NCBI GenBank assembly: GCA_013390945.1
Contig: JACAUC010000011.1
Coordinates: 1-50,244 of the forward strand
Direction of reading: 5' to 3'
Length of the DNA: 50,244 nucleotides
Source of the DNA: Candidatus Chloroheliaceae bacterium
Lineage (GTDB): Bacteria; Chloroflexota; Chloroflexia; Chloroheliales; Chloroheliaceae
In this document: in pieces, positions 8,471 through 16,948 of the stretch
Layout of the letters: every line of letters begins with the position of its first letter
Numbering within the stretch: position 1 is the first letter of the stretch
Position numbers and translations under genes: made by a program
The notes under the pieces: model-generated
Told to the model about the DNA's origin: nothing
Database searches by the model: none
Seen by the model: only the letters and a program-made list of their open reading frames with translations

Positions 8471-8552
8471 TCCCGGTCAAGCCGACGGGATTAGTTCTTG
8501 GCTGTAACGTTTTCTAGGTTTGACTAGCTCGACAGGTGGCTAACATGTTAGC
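8471..8552 (-). promoter_or_regulatory. Leader with perfect palindrome and small hairpin
   Basis: Within the 340-base gap between the two roadblock genes, GCTAACATGTTAGC at 8539-8552 is a perfect 14-base palindrome, and TCCCG / CGGGA at 8471-8475 and 8486-8490 form a short hairpin just before the ribosome-binding site. Both lie in the transcribed leader if the promoter at 8686-8714 is used. No known riboswitch is recognised. The palindrome could be an operator. Between 8762 and 8771 a run of ten C is also present. Confidence 0.4.
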
Positions 8553-8685
8553 ACTCACCAGACACACTTTAAGCCCCAATATTTTAATTCCACCTCAAGA
8601 AGTCTCCTTCTAACTCTAGTTAGATCTACCCACTAGCTCAGCCACCACTTATCACTTGCCAGAGGTTGATGCAAGCTAATTATAC

Positions 8686-8714
8686 AATATAATAGCCAAA
8701 TAACAAAGAGTCAA
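8686..8714 (-). promoter_or_regulatory. Promoter for roadblock-MglA genes
   Basis: On the minus strand TTGACT (8714-8709) and TATATT (8691-8686) are 17 bases apart. Transcription would start near 8679, giving a leader of about 225 bases before the MglB-like gene. Confidence 0.65.
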
Positions 8715-8797
8715 TAGGAAGATACTGCTTGAATGTAGTAGGAGTAGCTTTGACAATTGCTCCCCCCCCCCTCGGCCCCCTATGATCCTACTTGACT

Positions 8798-9166
8798 CTA
8801 TAGAGTACCGTTGCCATCCAACGCATCTATCAATTCTTGGTGATATTTCTTACTCATATAACGGATGCGACCAATACTCTTGGGATCAGCTGAGACCACT
8901 AGCATCATCGCCTCGTCATTGAGCGGTTCTAGCACAATTGCGCCGCCCTCGTACTCCAGCACAGTTTGCTTGGCATTCCCGCGCTCCATTTCACGGCCCA
9001 ACGCTTCGGAGATACGCAAGCCAGTCGTGGCAATAGCACACAGCGCATCTACGTCAAGGTTGCCCCGGCTATAACTTTCAATCTGCATACCATCTATACT
9101 TACTATTGCCGCTAAATCTACCCCGGCTGCCTTGAACTTGTTGAGGACATCTTTAATGGCCGCCAT
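8798..9166 (-). CDS. Roadblock/LC7 domain protein
   Basis: A 122-residue stand-alone roadblock domain: residues 3-40 hold the pattern LNKFKAAGVDLAAIVSIDGM followed by the DVDALCAIATTGLRISEALGREM helix and the strand VLEYEGGAIVLEPL. It differs from the other roadblock protein and is separated from it by a gap with its own promoter, so it may be a second, separately expressed GTPase regulator or a partner of a different GTPase. AGGAGG lies 8 bases before the ATG. Confidence 0.88.
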   Translation of the reverse strand: MAAIKDVLNKFKAAGVDLAAIVSIDGMQIESYSRGNLDVDALCAIATTGLRISEALGREMERGNAKQTVLEYEGGAIVLEPLNDEAMMLVVSADPKSIGRIRYMSKKYHQELIDALDGNGTL

Positions 9167-9597
9167 TACGCCCGCCTCCTGCTCTGAATATATTCAACTA
9201 TTCTGTGCCATTCTCTATTACTGCTTTACTTGGGTATTCTGGATATATTTCTTTAAAGCACTTTTACTTCCTGAGCTAAGGTTCGCCCCTCCAGTAAAAG
9301 GCCCTCAAGTTGAAATACCCCTTTGTACCTAAGCTTTGTTACCATAACATGATATTTTTACTATTATAACCTAAAATGCGGCATATTGCTAGTACCTCTT
9401 CTTTTTACTCTCCTCAATCGCTTGGTCTATTTCGGTCATAAATCCACTTGTTTTGGCTAAGGTCGCTTTATTCCAATTGTTAGCTCTCTCTTGTTTTTGG
9501 GTGGGGGAAAGTTTGAGATAAGAACTTCCTTATTCAATACTCTGGTCTCAGCTTTGTTGTGACTCAAACCTGACTCAAATTTCGTTCCCAAAAGCTC
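9167..9597. other. Intergenic region without a recognised gene
   Basis: Between the divergent roadblock gene and the thrC promoter there are about 430 A/T-rich bases. A short palindrome GAATATATTC at 9184-9193 lies close to the roadblock start. No convincing coding region, RNA gene or standard promoter for the roadblock gene was seen. Confidence 0.5.
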
Positions 9598-9626
9598 TTG
9601 ACAAAGTCGTACAACTAAGTTATATT
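9598..9626 (+). promoter_or_regulatory. Promoter of the SAM riboswitch-thrC transcript
   Basis: TTGACA at 9598-9603 and TATATT at 9621-9626 are 17 bases apart. The start point near 9633 is about 42 bases before the riboswitch aptamer. Confidence 0.75.
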
Positions 9627-9674
9627 TACCCTAGTCAGAACCATGCTGACCAATTAAAAAAAGAATAGAGTTAG

Positions 9675-9796
9675 CTCTTATCAAGAGAGGTGGAGGGATA
9701 AGGCCCTGTGAAGCCCGGCAACCAACGCAATCTGAAATTAATCTGCGTATGGTGCCAATTCCGGCGGATCCATTAAATGGGACGCAAGATAAGGAG
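9675..9796 (+). ncRNA. SAM-I (S-box) riboswitch aptamer
   Basis: The conserved SAM-I core is directly visible: CTCTTATCAAGAGAGGTGGAGGGA, CCCGGCAACC, GGTGCCAATTCC and the closing GATAAGG arm at 9788-9794 that pairs with CTTATC at 9677-9682 to form P1. S-box RNAs bind S-adenosylmethionine and usually switch genes off when it is abundant. The 3' P1 arm can instead pair with CCTTATC at 9851-9857, the 5' arm of the downstream terminator, which gives a consistent antitermination switch. The gene controlled is threonine synthase. Confidence 0.97.
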
Positions 9797-9799
9797 AGA

Positions 9800-9834
9800 G
9801 TTTACTAAGGTAAACTAAGTTTACCTTAGTAAAC
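9800..9834 (+). other. 17-base perfect hairpin inside the riboswitch expression platform
   Basis: The arms 9800-9816 and 9818-9834 are exact reverse complements around a single base, so 3-5 central bases must open as loop. It lies between aptamer and terminator and is not needed to form either. It could bring the antiterminator arms (9788-9794 and 9851-9857) together by acting as a folded spacer. Confidence 0.8.
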
Positions 9835-9846
9835 CAGAAAAGTCTG

Positions 9847-9886
9847 AACCCCTTATCGCAACCTAAAGAGCAATAAGGGGTTTTTT
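9847..9886 (+). terminator. Riboswitch-controlled intrinsic terminator
   Basis: AACCCCTTAT (9847-9856) pairs with ATAAGGGGTT (9873-9882), followed by TTTTTT ending at 9886. It lies 63 bases before the thrC start, so it can stop transcription before the gene when the SAM aptamer holds its P1 stem. Confidence 0.92.
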
Positions 9887-9949
9887 GATACCCGCTTTTT
9901 GCTTCCACTATAATAAATAAACTAATAAAAACTTGAGGAGAAGAAGAGA

Positions 9950-11218
9950 ATGACCCAGCTAATAGAGAATGCTCAAGAACAGACGTATGGTTCGGTAACC
10001 GGTTTGAGGTGCAAAGAGTGTGGTGCTAGTTACCCGGCGGTGGCCCTCTATGTCTGTGAAGCCTGCTTTGGCCCACTCGAAGTGCATTACGACTACAGTA
10101 ACCTAAATTCTCGCCAACTAAAGAGTGAAATCGAGAGTGGTCCTAAATCGCTCTGGCGTTATGCTTCTCTATTACCGGCCCAGCCTTTCGTTCGTAGTTT
10201 GGAAGGGGTAGGCTTTACGCCCTTACAGAGAGCCTATAATTTGGGTGAAAGATTGGGTCTGCATGAGCTTTATATAAAAAATGATGCGGTCAACCCCTCC
10301 CACTCCTTCAAAGATCGCCCGGTGGCTGTTGCGGTGGCAAAGGCGATTGAGTTGGGTTTTGATACTATCGCCTGCGCCTCCACCGGAAACTTGGCCGGAG
10401 CAGTAGCGGCGGCCGGGGCTAGGGCTGGATTGAAAACTTATGTCTTTGTTCCGGCTAATATCGAGCCGGGTAAAATAACGGCGGCAGCCGTCTATGGGGC
10501 TCAGATTGTCCCCATAAATGGCACTTATGATGAGGTCAACCGCTTGGCAAGCCAAATAGCCGATGAATACGGTTGGGCTTTCACCAATATCAATATGCGT
10601 CCTTATTATAGCGAAGGCTCTAAGACTCTGGCCTATGAGACCGCCGAGCAGTTGGGCTGGCGTTTGCCCGACCATGTGGTGATCCCGATTGCCAGTGGCT
10701 CGCTCTATACCAAAATTGCGAAGGGCTTTGAAGAGTTGATAAAGCTGCGGTTGGTACAAGATGAAACACTGCCAGTTATATCAGGGGCGCAACCTAGCGG
10801 ATGTGGCCCGGTTGCCGCCGCTTTTGCTGGAGGCTATACCGAGATTAAGCCTGTCAAACAGCCTACTACTATCGCTCACTCACTGGCGATTGGCAGTCCT
10901 GCCGACGGCTTCTATAGCTTAAAAGTAGCTCAGCGCACCGGAGGCACGATTGGACAGGTGAACGACGAAGAGATTATTGATGCGATTAAACTTTTGGCCC
11001 AGACTGAGGGTATCTTCACCGAGCCTGCGGGTGGTGTTACGCTGGCTACTCTACGTAATTTAGCCCAAGCTGGAAAGATTGGGCGGGATGAAGTAACGGT
11101 ACTTTATATTACGGGCAATGGTCTTAAAACGCAGAATGTAATAGAAGGTCTCTTCCCCATCTCTGCCCCGGTTGCGCCCCGGCTTAGTGCTTTTGAGCAT
11201 TGGCTAGAAGCACGCTAA
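9950..11218 (+). CDS. thrC: Threonine synthase
   Basis: A PLP enzyme that converts O-phosphohomoserine to threonine. The 422-residue protein begins with a zinc-ribbon-like segment (CKECG near residue 24 and CEACFGP near 38), as in archaeal-type threonine synthases. The PLP lysine is Lys121 in NPSHSFKDRP. ASTGNLAGAVAAAGARAG and the glycine-rich phosphate loop follow. Start ATG with GAGGAG 9 bases upstream. It is a single-gene transcript between a SAM riboswitch terminator and its own terminator at 11253-11302. Control by SAM is odd for a threonine gene: O-phosphohomoserine may be the branch point to methionine, or the enzyme may have a different role. The sequence itself looks like a normal threonine synthase. 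Confidence 0.93.
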   Translation: MTQLIENAQEQTYGSVTGLRCKECGASYPAVALYVCEACFGPLEVHYDYSNLNSRQLKSEIESGPKSLWRYASLLPAQPFVRSLEGVGFTPLQRAYNLGERLGLHELYIKNDAVNPSHSFKDRPVAVAVAKAIELGFDTIACASTGNLAGAVAAAGARAGLKTYVFVPANIEPGKITAAAVYGAQIVPINGTYDEVNRLASQIADEYGWAFTNINMRPYYSEGSKTLAYETAEQLGWRLPDHVVIPIASGSLYTKIAKGFEELIKLRLVQDETLPVISGAQPSGCGPVAAAFAGGYTEIKPVKQPTTIAHSLAIGSPADGFYSLKVAQRTGGTIGQVNDEEIIDAIKLLAQTEGIFTEPAGGVTLATLRNLAQAGKIGRDEVTVLYITGNGLKTQNVIEGLFPISAPVAPRLSAFEHWLEAR

Positions 11219-11252
11219 ACCTTTCGTTAATCACAAGTTGAAAAGAAGAAAA

Positions 11253-11302
11253 AGGAGGCCACAAATACGGGCAACTGATATTTGTGGCCTCCTCAGCTTT
11301 TT
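11253..11302 (+). terminator. Intrinsic terminator after thrC
   Basis: A perfect 15-pair stem (11253-11267 with 11279-11293) and an 11-base loop is followed by CAGCTTTTT. It ends 15 bases before the earliest possible start of the next gene. Confidence 0.9.
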
Positions 11303-11316
11303 AAGGTGGTACACCT

Positions 11317-13491
11317 TTGGCTAGAACCTGTCATAGCAAAGAGGGTATCTTTGTTGACAGAGTTAGATGGCTGATTTATGATCTTTTAGGTATATTTCTA
11401 GCTTGGATAACGGGACCAATAAATCAAACAGAGTTGTTTGAACCTGACGCAGCAGGAGAAAAGCGAGGTAGCAAACTGAGTCTATTTACGAGGCAATATG
11501 GTGATAGTGAACCGTCAAAAGGTTGGGGTGGTTTGACGGGGCGCGAATACTGCGTAATAGTTCCAATTTTAACTCCAAATATGGCCGAAGGTTTAGTACA
11601 TTTGGCTGTAGCTCTGGCCGGTATTCATACTGCTAGTGGTCAGGAGGAGAAACGTCGCGTTCGGGTGGTGGTCTTAGGTGTTGTTACCGTACCAGAGGAG
11701 ACTCCTCTTAGCCAAGGAGCCAGTCTGGTTAAAGCCTATCGCACCCTTTTGCGCTATATTCCGCCCGAAAGTGCTAGGATGTCCGACCGGGTGGAGGTGC
11801 GGACGGAGGTGCGGGTAGCTCGCGAAGTTTGGCAGGGTATTGCCGATCAGGTACGTGAAGAAGAGGCTGACTTACTCTTACTTCATTGGAAAGGTGCGAC
11901 CCAAACCCCCGGTAAGGTTTATGGTACCACGATTGATGCCCTAATGGAAGATCCGCCGTGCGATATTGTGCTGGGTTGCTTTAATGTGTTGCCTGAGATA
12001 AAAAGCATTCTACTGCCAGTACGCGGTGGTAGCTATAGTAGCCTTTCAATGCGTTTAGTCTCGAATATGGCCGAGCAATGGGGTACTACCGTAACCGTGA
12101 TGCACAATCTCACCCCTGCTCCAGCGGCTATACCAGCGGCGATGGAAGAAGCTTACCCCTACTACCCTCCTCCTAGTCAGCCGGGAGCCTTAAATAGTGA
12201 AGACCTAAATGCGCTACAAAGTATTTTAACCGAACTTCCCGCTGGCGCACGTTTGCTTACTACGCAGGGCAATTTAGGACAGACTCTTGCCCAAGAAGCT
12301 CGTTCCCACGACTTGTTAGTACTGGGGGCAAGTGGGGGTAGCCCTGATAGCGAAGCACCAAAAGTAGCCCTACGTATAATTCAAGAAACCAAACGACCTT
12401 TACTGGTGGTGAAAACACGAAAGCCTTTGCGCCTAGCTCCTGCTCGCTCACTGGCTACGGGAGAGAGCGAATTGAGAGAGACCGTTGACCGCTGGTTTGC
12501 CCAGAACACCTTCCATTACCGTGAATTTCGCTCCCTGAGTAGTCTGACGCTACTCAAGGAGCGGAACGATTTAAGTATTAGTCTGATTATTCCAGTCTAT
12601 GGACCAACCCAGCCGTTTGCCTTGGCAGAGGCAGTACGCCGGGTACGCTTTGCCTTGATGCGCGACTGCGCCCTCATTGATGAGCTTATTATTAGTGCGC
12701 CGGGTGTAAAGCTGGATGCTAAAGAGATTGCCTTGTTCAAAGCCAAAGTGGAGTTAGATGGAGGTACGGGTGATGACGATGAAGTCCTCTATCTTGGGTT
12801 TGCTGGTTTTGAAGATAGTCAACCCTCTAGTGGGCCAGGTGAAGCACTGTGGCAGGCACTTCAAGCGGCTAGAGGTGACTTGGTAATTTGGGCCGACCCA
12901 CATATCGTCGGCTTTGAGGCTCGCCTTTTTTATGGATTGGCCGGGCCGCTTCTGACCTATCCAGAGTTCCAACTAGCGGTTGGCTTCTACTCTGATGCTC
13001 AGGGAGACGATGCCGAACATAGCCATCCAGTACGTAGCGAACTGGTGGAATTAGGGGTGCGCCCACTGTTAAGTGGTCTCTTCCCACCCTTAGCCGGGGT
13101 AATTAATCCGCTCTTATTAATTGGAGCGGCCCGACGTGACCATTTGGAACATTTATCGCTCTTCACTAATACCGCTTTTACCCCCGGTTTGCTGATAGAC
13201 ACCCTTGCAAGGGCTGGTCTGATGTCCATTGCCCAAGTTGATTTAGGTCTACCTCCCCTTAGCGACTCCCCAGCGTCACCTCAACGCCTTATCTCGGATG
13301 TGTTGGAAATCTTAATGCACCGCCTCGGTGAACGCAGTCAGACCGGATTGATGCAGCTCTACAGTCCGGGAGTTAAGTATGTCGAAAAGAGAGGTGGGGT
13401 TTACTCCTTGGAGATTGAGCCACCTCTGAATCTCCAACGCGAGATTCCTCCTTTGGCCTATACTCCTGGGTATAAGCCCCGAAGTTTTTAA
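11317..13491 (+). CDS. Fusion of two UspA domains with a GpgS-like glycosyltransferase domain
   Basis: A 724-residue protein. Residues about 78-222 and 228-365 are two universal-stress-protein domains (CVIVPIL and SILLPVRGG strands; the second ends in LLVLGASGG and PLLVVKT). Residues about 405-690 match the glucosyl-3-phosphoglycerate synthase fold (GT81/GpgS): LSISLIIPV, GEALWQALQAARGDLVIW, RPLLSGLFPPLAG, then SIAQVDLGLP. The metal-binding Asp-x-Asp of GpgS reads Asp527-Pro-His529, and other usual motif residues (acidic residues after the first strand, Lys before GEALW) are changed, so catalysis is doubtful or altered. The start is uncertain: TTG 11317 has AAGGTGG upstream, but a promoter-like pair at 11354-11382 would favour TTG 11434 or 11533. 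Single gene between terminators. Confidence 0.8.
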   Translation: MARTCHSKEGIFVDRVRWLIYDLLGIFLAWITGPINQTELFEPDAAGEKRGSKLSLFTRQYGDSEPSKGWGGLTGREYCVIVPILTPNMAEGLVHLAVALAGIHTASGQEEKRRVRVVVLGVVTVPEETPLSQGASLVKAYRTLLRYIPPESARMSDRVEVRTEVRVAREVWQGIADQVREEEADLLLLHWKGATQTPGKVYGTTIDALMEDPPCDIVLGCFNVLPEIKSILLPVRGGSYSSLSMRLVSNMAEQWGTTVTVMHNLTPAPAAIPAAMEEAYPYYPPPSQPGALNSEDLNALQSILTELPAGARLLTTQGNLGQTLAQEARSHDLLVLGASGGSPDSEAPKVALRIIQETKRPLLVVKTRKPLRLAPARSLATGESELRETVDRWFAQNTFHYREFRSLSSLTLLKERNDLSISLIIPVYGPTQPFALAEAVRRVRFALMRDCALIDELIISAPGVKLDAKEIALFKAKVELDGGTGDDDEVLYLGFAGFEDSQPSSGPGEALWQALQAARGDLVIWADPHIVGFEARLFYGLAGPLLTYPEFQLAVGFYSDAQGDDAEHSHPVRSELVELGVRPLLSGLFPPLAGVINPLLLIGAARRDHLEHLSLFTNTAFTPGLLIDTLARAGLMSIAQVDLGLPPLSDSPASPQRLISDVLEILMHRLGERSQTGLMQLYSPGVKYVEKRGGVYSLEIEPPLNLQREIPPLAYTPGYKPRSF
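11354..11382 (+). promoter_or_regulatory. Promoter-like pair inside the 5' end of the UspA-GpgS frame
   Basis: TTGACA at 11354-11359 and TATGAT at 11377-11382 are 17 bases apart. Because the thrC terminator ends just upstream, this gene needs its own promoter; if this is it, translation must begin downstream of about 11389. Confidence 0.45.
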
Positions 13492-13519
13492 AAAGTAAGA
13501 AATTGCTGGAGAATTTAGT

Positions 13520-13558
13520 AAAAAAGGCGGTGTATCAAGTAGGATACCCGCCTTTTTT
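13520..13558. terminator. Bidirectional intrinsic terminator
   Basis: AAAAAAGGCGG..GTATC and GATACCCGCCTTTTTT form a stem with one bulged base and T runs on both strands. It serves the UspA-GpgS gene on the plus strand and can also serve aspS on the minus strand. Confidence 0.85.
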
Positions 13559-13616
13559 CCATTAAAATTAACGGGCGAAGCAGCATCCCACCAGATTGAG
13601 TGAGTTAAGCATTTTA

Positions 13617-13638
13617 GCCGTCACCTTTTGGTGACGGC
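13617..13638. terminator. Hairpin after aspS
   Basis: GCCGTCACC and GGTGACGGC pair perfectly around TTTT, 14 bases past the aspS stop. TTTTGA follows on the plus strand but only TAAAATG on the minus strand, so termination of aspS probably relies on this stem together with the stronger one at 13520-13558. Confidence 0.5.
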
Positions 13639-13651
13639 TTTTGATTCAGGT

Positions 13652-15448
13652 TTAGCCTTTGTTTTGAGGGATGAGGGCGATACCCAACTCGCGCAATTGC
13701 TTTTCGTCAACGGGCGAGGGTGCTTGGGTCATCTCGTCGGTGGCACTTTGGGTCTTAGGGAAGGCGATGACCTCACGGATGCTCTCTTCGCCTGCCAAGA
13801 TCATTACAGTCCGATCCACGCCGGGCGCAATTCCACCATGGGGCGGTGCGCCATACTCAAAAGCGTTTAGCAGATGACCAAAGCGGGCTTGGGCCTCCTC
13901 TTCACTGTAACTCAGTAGGCTAAAGATTTTGGACTGAATATCGCGCCGATGGATTCTGATGGAACCGCTTCCTACTTCATAGCCGTTGCAAACAATGTCG
14001 TAGCAATCGGCCCGTACTGCACCGGGAGCGGTATCGAGCAGGTGCATATCCTCTGGCTTGGGAGCAGTAAAGGGATGGTGAACCGCATCCCAACGTTTCT
14101 CCTCCGGTTTCCACTCTAGCAAGGGAAAGTCGAGTATCCAAGCAAACGCTAACTCGTCCGGGTTAAGCAGGTTTAGGCGACGACCCATTTCGTTCCGTAG
14201 GCGGCCCAGCGCGTTTGCAACGACGGCAGGTTGATCCGCTACAAAGACCAGTAGATCTCCCGGCTTTGCCGCTGGTTCAAAGCGCGAGGCAATGACCTCA
14301 AGTTGCTCAGGGGTGAAGAATTTTCCGCTCGGTGATTTGCTGGTAAATTCTCCACGCTCATTTTTATCGAGGGCGAGCCAAGCCATACCTTTAGCCCCAA
14401 ATTGTTTGACAAATTCCACCAAACCGTCCAGTTCGCGTCGGGTGTAGTTGGCGCAACCGGGTAGGCTTAGTCCCTTGACTTGCCCACCCGCCGCAATCGC
14501 TCCGCTAAAGACTTTGAACTCCGAATCTTTGACTAAATCGCTAATCTCGGTTAGGAAGAGATCAAAGCGTAAATCGGGCTTATCGTTGCCAAATTTAGCC
14601 ATACTCTCCTCAAAAGTGAAGCGGGGGAAAGGTTTTTGCTTTAGCTTGCGGTTGGCTACGATCTTTTCCACTAGCCCGATATAAAGTCCTTCGGTCAGTT
14701 GCAAAATATCTTCTTGCTCGATAAAACTCATTTCAATATCAAGTTGAGTAAATTCGGGCTGGCGGTCCGACCGTAAATCCTCATCCCTAAAACAACGGGC
14801 GACTTGGAAATATTTCTCCATACCACTGACCATCAAAAGTTGCTTGAGTTGTTGGGGTGATTGGGGTAGGGCATAAAACTCGCCGGGGTGAACCCTGCTG
14901 GGTACAAGGTAGTCTCGCGCCCCTTCCGGGGTGCTTTTAATCATAATGGGCGTTTCGATTTCTAAAAAGCCCCGCTCATCTAGGTAATCACGCATATATT
15001 TAACAATGCGGTGTCGCAAAATAATATTGTTTTGCATACGGGGGCGGCGCAAATCAAGATAACGATATTTAAGGCGCACCATCTCATCCACCTCTACCCG
15101 GTCATTTATCTCAAAGGGCAGAGGTTTTGCCGTATTTAATACCTCGATGCTGGTCACGGCTACTTCAATTTGACCGGTAGCAAGGTTGGAATTTTCGGTT
15201 CCTTCGGGGCGTTTTCTAACGGTGCCACTTATTTTTAAGACATATTCGGAACGCACTTTGCTGGCGGTAGCATGTCCTTCTTCCGAAATTTGTGGGTCAA
15301 AAATTACCTGCGTCAAGCCACTGCGGTCGCGTAAATCAATAAAAATCAGACCGCCAAGATCCCGTCTTCGGTTAACCCAACCGCGTAGCGTCACCTCTTC
15401 CCCCACATTTTCGGCTTGCAAAGTTCCGCAACTATAAATCTTCGACAC
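13652..15448 (-). CDS. aspS: Aspartyl-tRNA synthetase
   Basis: Class II aminoacyl-tRNA synthetase that charges tRNA(Asp) in the cytosol. Seen: N-terminal OB-fold anticodon domain ([22 protein letters not shown]), motif 2 [20 protein letters not shown], the bacterial insertion domain, and motif 3 [14 protein letters not shown] near the C-terminus. The frame is open for 78 more codons upstream, but those lack family similarity. GTG at 15448 has GAGGAG 7 bases upstream and gives 598 residues, the normal bacterial length, so it is chosen. Whether it also charges tRNA(Asn) cannot be told from the sequence here. It is divergent from lgt and followed by terminators at 13617-13638 and 13520-13558. 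Confidence 0.95.
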   Translation of the reverse strand: MSKIYSCGTLQAENVGEEVTLRGWVNRRRDLGGLIFIDLRDRSGLTQVIFDPQISEEGHATASKVRSEYVLKISGTVRKRPEGTENSNLATGQIEVAVTSIEVLNTAKPLPFEINDRVEVDEMVRLKYRYLDLRRPRMQNNIILRHRIVKYMRDYLDERGFLEIETPIMIKSTPEGARDYLVPSRVHPGEFYALPQSPQQLKQLLMVSGMEKYFQVARCFRDEDLRSDRQPEFTQLDIEMSFIEQEDILQLTEGLYIGLVEKIVANRKLKQKPFPRFTFEESMAKFGNDKPDLRFDLFLTEISDLVKDSEFKVFSGAIAAGGQVKGLSLPGCANYTRRELDGLVEFVKQFGAKGMAWLALDKNERGEFTSKSPSGKFFTPEQLEVIASRFEPAAKPGDLLVFVADQPAVVANALGRLRNEMGRRLNLLNPDELAFAWILDFPLLEWKPEEKRWDAVHHPFTAPKPEDMHLLDTAPGAVRADCYDIVCNGYEVGSGSIRIHRRDIQSKIFSLLSYSEEEAQARFGHLLNAFEYGAPPHGGIAPGVDRTVMILAGEESIREVIAFPKTQSATDEMTQAPSPVDEKQLRELGIALIPQNKG

Positions 15449-15650
15449 TCCATTTCTCCTCTTCATTATAAAAGTAAAATCTTTTTCTGATGGCATTATA
15501 ACAAAAAGCTTCCCGCCACGCATTGACCCTCCTTTACTTACTTCTAGTAGCAGGCTACTGCTTTGGTGGTGTATAATAGATAGGTAAGGAGACGCTAAAA
15601 AACTCTGTTCTAAATTTCTGTTTTTTCTTAAAATAACAAAGGAGTGGGCA

Positions 15651-16826
15651 GTGGCTATTTCTGAGCGTATCAAGCGCTTCAATATCTACCGATTTGTTCT
15701 GAGTATACCGGGGATTCTGCTTGTTTACTCAATTATCTTCCTAGTTTATTTCTTGTTGCATAATTCTCCCAATGGCAATAACCCAATTTTCTTCCAGTTG
15801 GGGAGTAGTGGCCCAACTTTCCGTTGGTACGGCATTATCATTACGGCAGGTGTTGTGATGGCCGCTTTTACCACCCAATACTTGTCGGAACGGCGTGGTG
15901 AAAACCCGGAACGGACGTGGGTCTTGTTGCCGATAGTGCTAGTGAGCGGGATTCTTGGCGCTCGCTTCTGGTATGTGGCTAACACATGGGGCAAATACCA
16001 AAACCATATCTTTAGTATTGGTGATCCTAACGGCGCTGGAGTCTTTGAGGTTTGGCGGGGCGGTATTGCCATCCAAGGAGCCGTAGTGGGTGGAGTAGTT
16101 GGGGTAGCCATCTATAAATGGTTAGTAGGTATCAACTTTTTGCGTTGGGCCGATTTTATCGCGCCGGGTTTGATCTTGGCCCAAGCTTGCGGGCGTTGGG
16201 GCAATTTCATGAACAACGAAGCCTACGGCAGACCGACTGGTACACCTTGGGGTTTGACCATTCCTTGCGAATACCGCACCACCGGGGGTACTCCTGGTAC
16301 GGTGGATACTAGTTGTTTGGTTTTAGCACCGGATCAGAAGTTCCACCCTACTTTCCTCTATGAATCTCTCTGGGACTATGCCGTCTTTCTAACCCTGCTC
16401 TTTGCCATCACCCGACCTAAGACGGTGGAACGTTGGCTTAAAATTCGTCTGCGCGATGGGGACATTTTCTTCCTCTATCTGATCTTCTATTCTATTGGTC
16501 GTTTTGTAATAGAAAGCCTGCGAACTGACCCACTCTATCTGATCGGTGATCCGGTGAATGGTGGTATCCGTAGCGCCCAAGCTATTTCGATTATCTTTAT
16601 CTTTGTCGGTGCAGTGGCCTTCTTAGCCCGACATCGTAAACGTACTCCTGATAGCGAAGCACTTTCGGTGCGTGTCCGACCTACACCCACCAAGCGGCAA
16701 TTGCGCGAGCAAAAGGCTGGCCTTACTACTACTTTTGCCACTGATGCGGGAACTGAAGTTGAAGTGGAGACTGCCGAAACCGAAGTAGCCCCTAAACCTG
16801 TAGGAGGGATTTCTAATCCCGACTAG
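15651..16826 (+). CDS. lgt: Phosphatidylglycerol-prolipoprotein diacylglyceryl transferase
   Basis: Membrane enzyme that adds diacylglycerol to the lipobox cysteine of prolipoproteins, the first step of lipoprotein maturation; several lipoproteins are encoded nearby. The signature [16 protein letters not shown] is at about residues 181-196, with HPTFLYES and [13 protein letters not shown] further on, and about seven membrane segments. Start GTG with AAGGAG 7 bases upstream. At 391 residues it is about 100 longer than usual, because of a hydrophilic C-terminal tail. The last codons (VGGISNP and the stop) are formed by a dispersed 24-base repeat, so the reading frame probably gained its present end from that element. 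TATAAT at 15572-15577 is a possible -10 without a good -35. Confidence 0.95.
   Translation: MAISERIKRFNIYRFVLSIPGILLVYSIIFLVYFLLHNSPNGNNPIFFQLGSSGPTFRWYGIIITAGVVMAAFTTQYLSERRGENPERTWVLLPIVLVSGILGARFWYVANTWGKYQNHIFSIGDPNGAGVFEVWRGGIAIQGAVVGGVVGVAIYKWLVGINFLRWADFIAPGLILAQACGRWGNFMNNEAYGRPTGTPWGLTIPCEYRTTGGTPGTVDTSCLVLAPDQKFHPTFLYESLWDYAVFLTLLFAITRPKTVERWLKIRLRDGDIFFLYLIFYSIGRFVIESLRTDPLYLIGDPVNGGIRSAQAISIIFIFVGAVAFLARHRKRTPDSEALSVRVRPTPTKRQLREQKAGLTTTFATDAGTEVEVETAETEVAPKPVGGISNPD
16799..16822 (+). repeat. REP-like hairpin repeat, copy 2, inside lgt 3' end
   Basis: Exact copy of the 24-base repeat at 444-467. Here it encodes the last residues of Lgt, and the stop codon follows within two bases. 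Confidence 0.7.
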
Positions 16827-16869
16827 TGTTGGCTTAGCACTAGTGGCAGAATACAAAGTATTTGGCATG

Positions 16870-16878
16870 TGCTATAAT
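16870..16878 (+). promoter_or_regulatory. Extended -10 promoter
   Basis: TGCTATAAT fits an extended -10 element (TGn then TATAAT) without a clear -35. Transcription would start near 16885, which rules out a start codon at 16862 for the following lipoprotein. The same TGTGCTATAAT word is found in reverse at 43948-43958 before another lipoprotein gene. Confidence 0.5.
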
Positions 16879-16948
16879 AGGGTATGGATTTATGCTGTGC
16901 CTTAGTTTTTGGTTGAAAATTAGTAAGGAGAGGATTGTTGTCCTTATA

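Noticed and set aside
8762..8771. Run of ten C as a phase-variation switch
   Set aside because: It lies outside coding sequence and outside a promoter spacer, after the stop of a roadblock gene, so slippage would have no clear effect.
10223..10759. Minus-strand open frame opposite threonine synthase
   Set aside because: Shadow of a well-supported gene; no ribosome-binding site or family pattern.
15449..15682. N-terminal extension of AspRS
   Set aside because: The residues have no family similarity, and a GTG with a strong ribosome-binding site gives the standard length.
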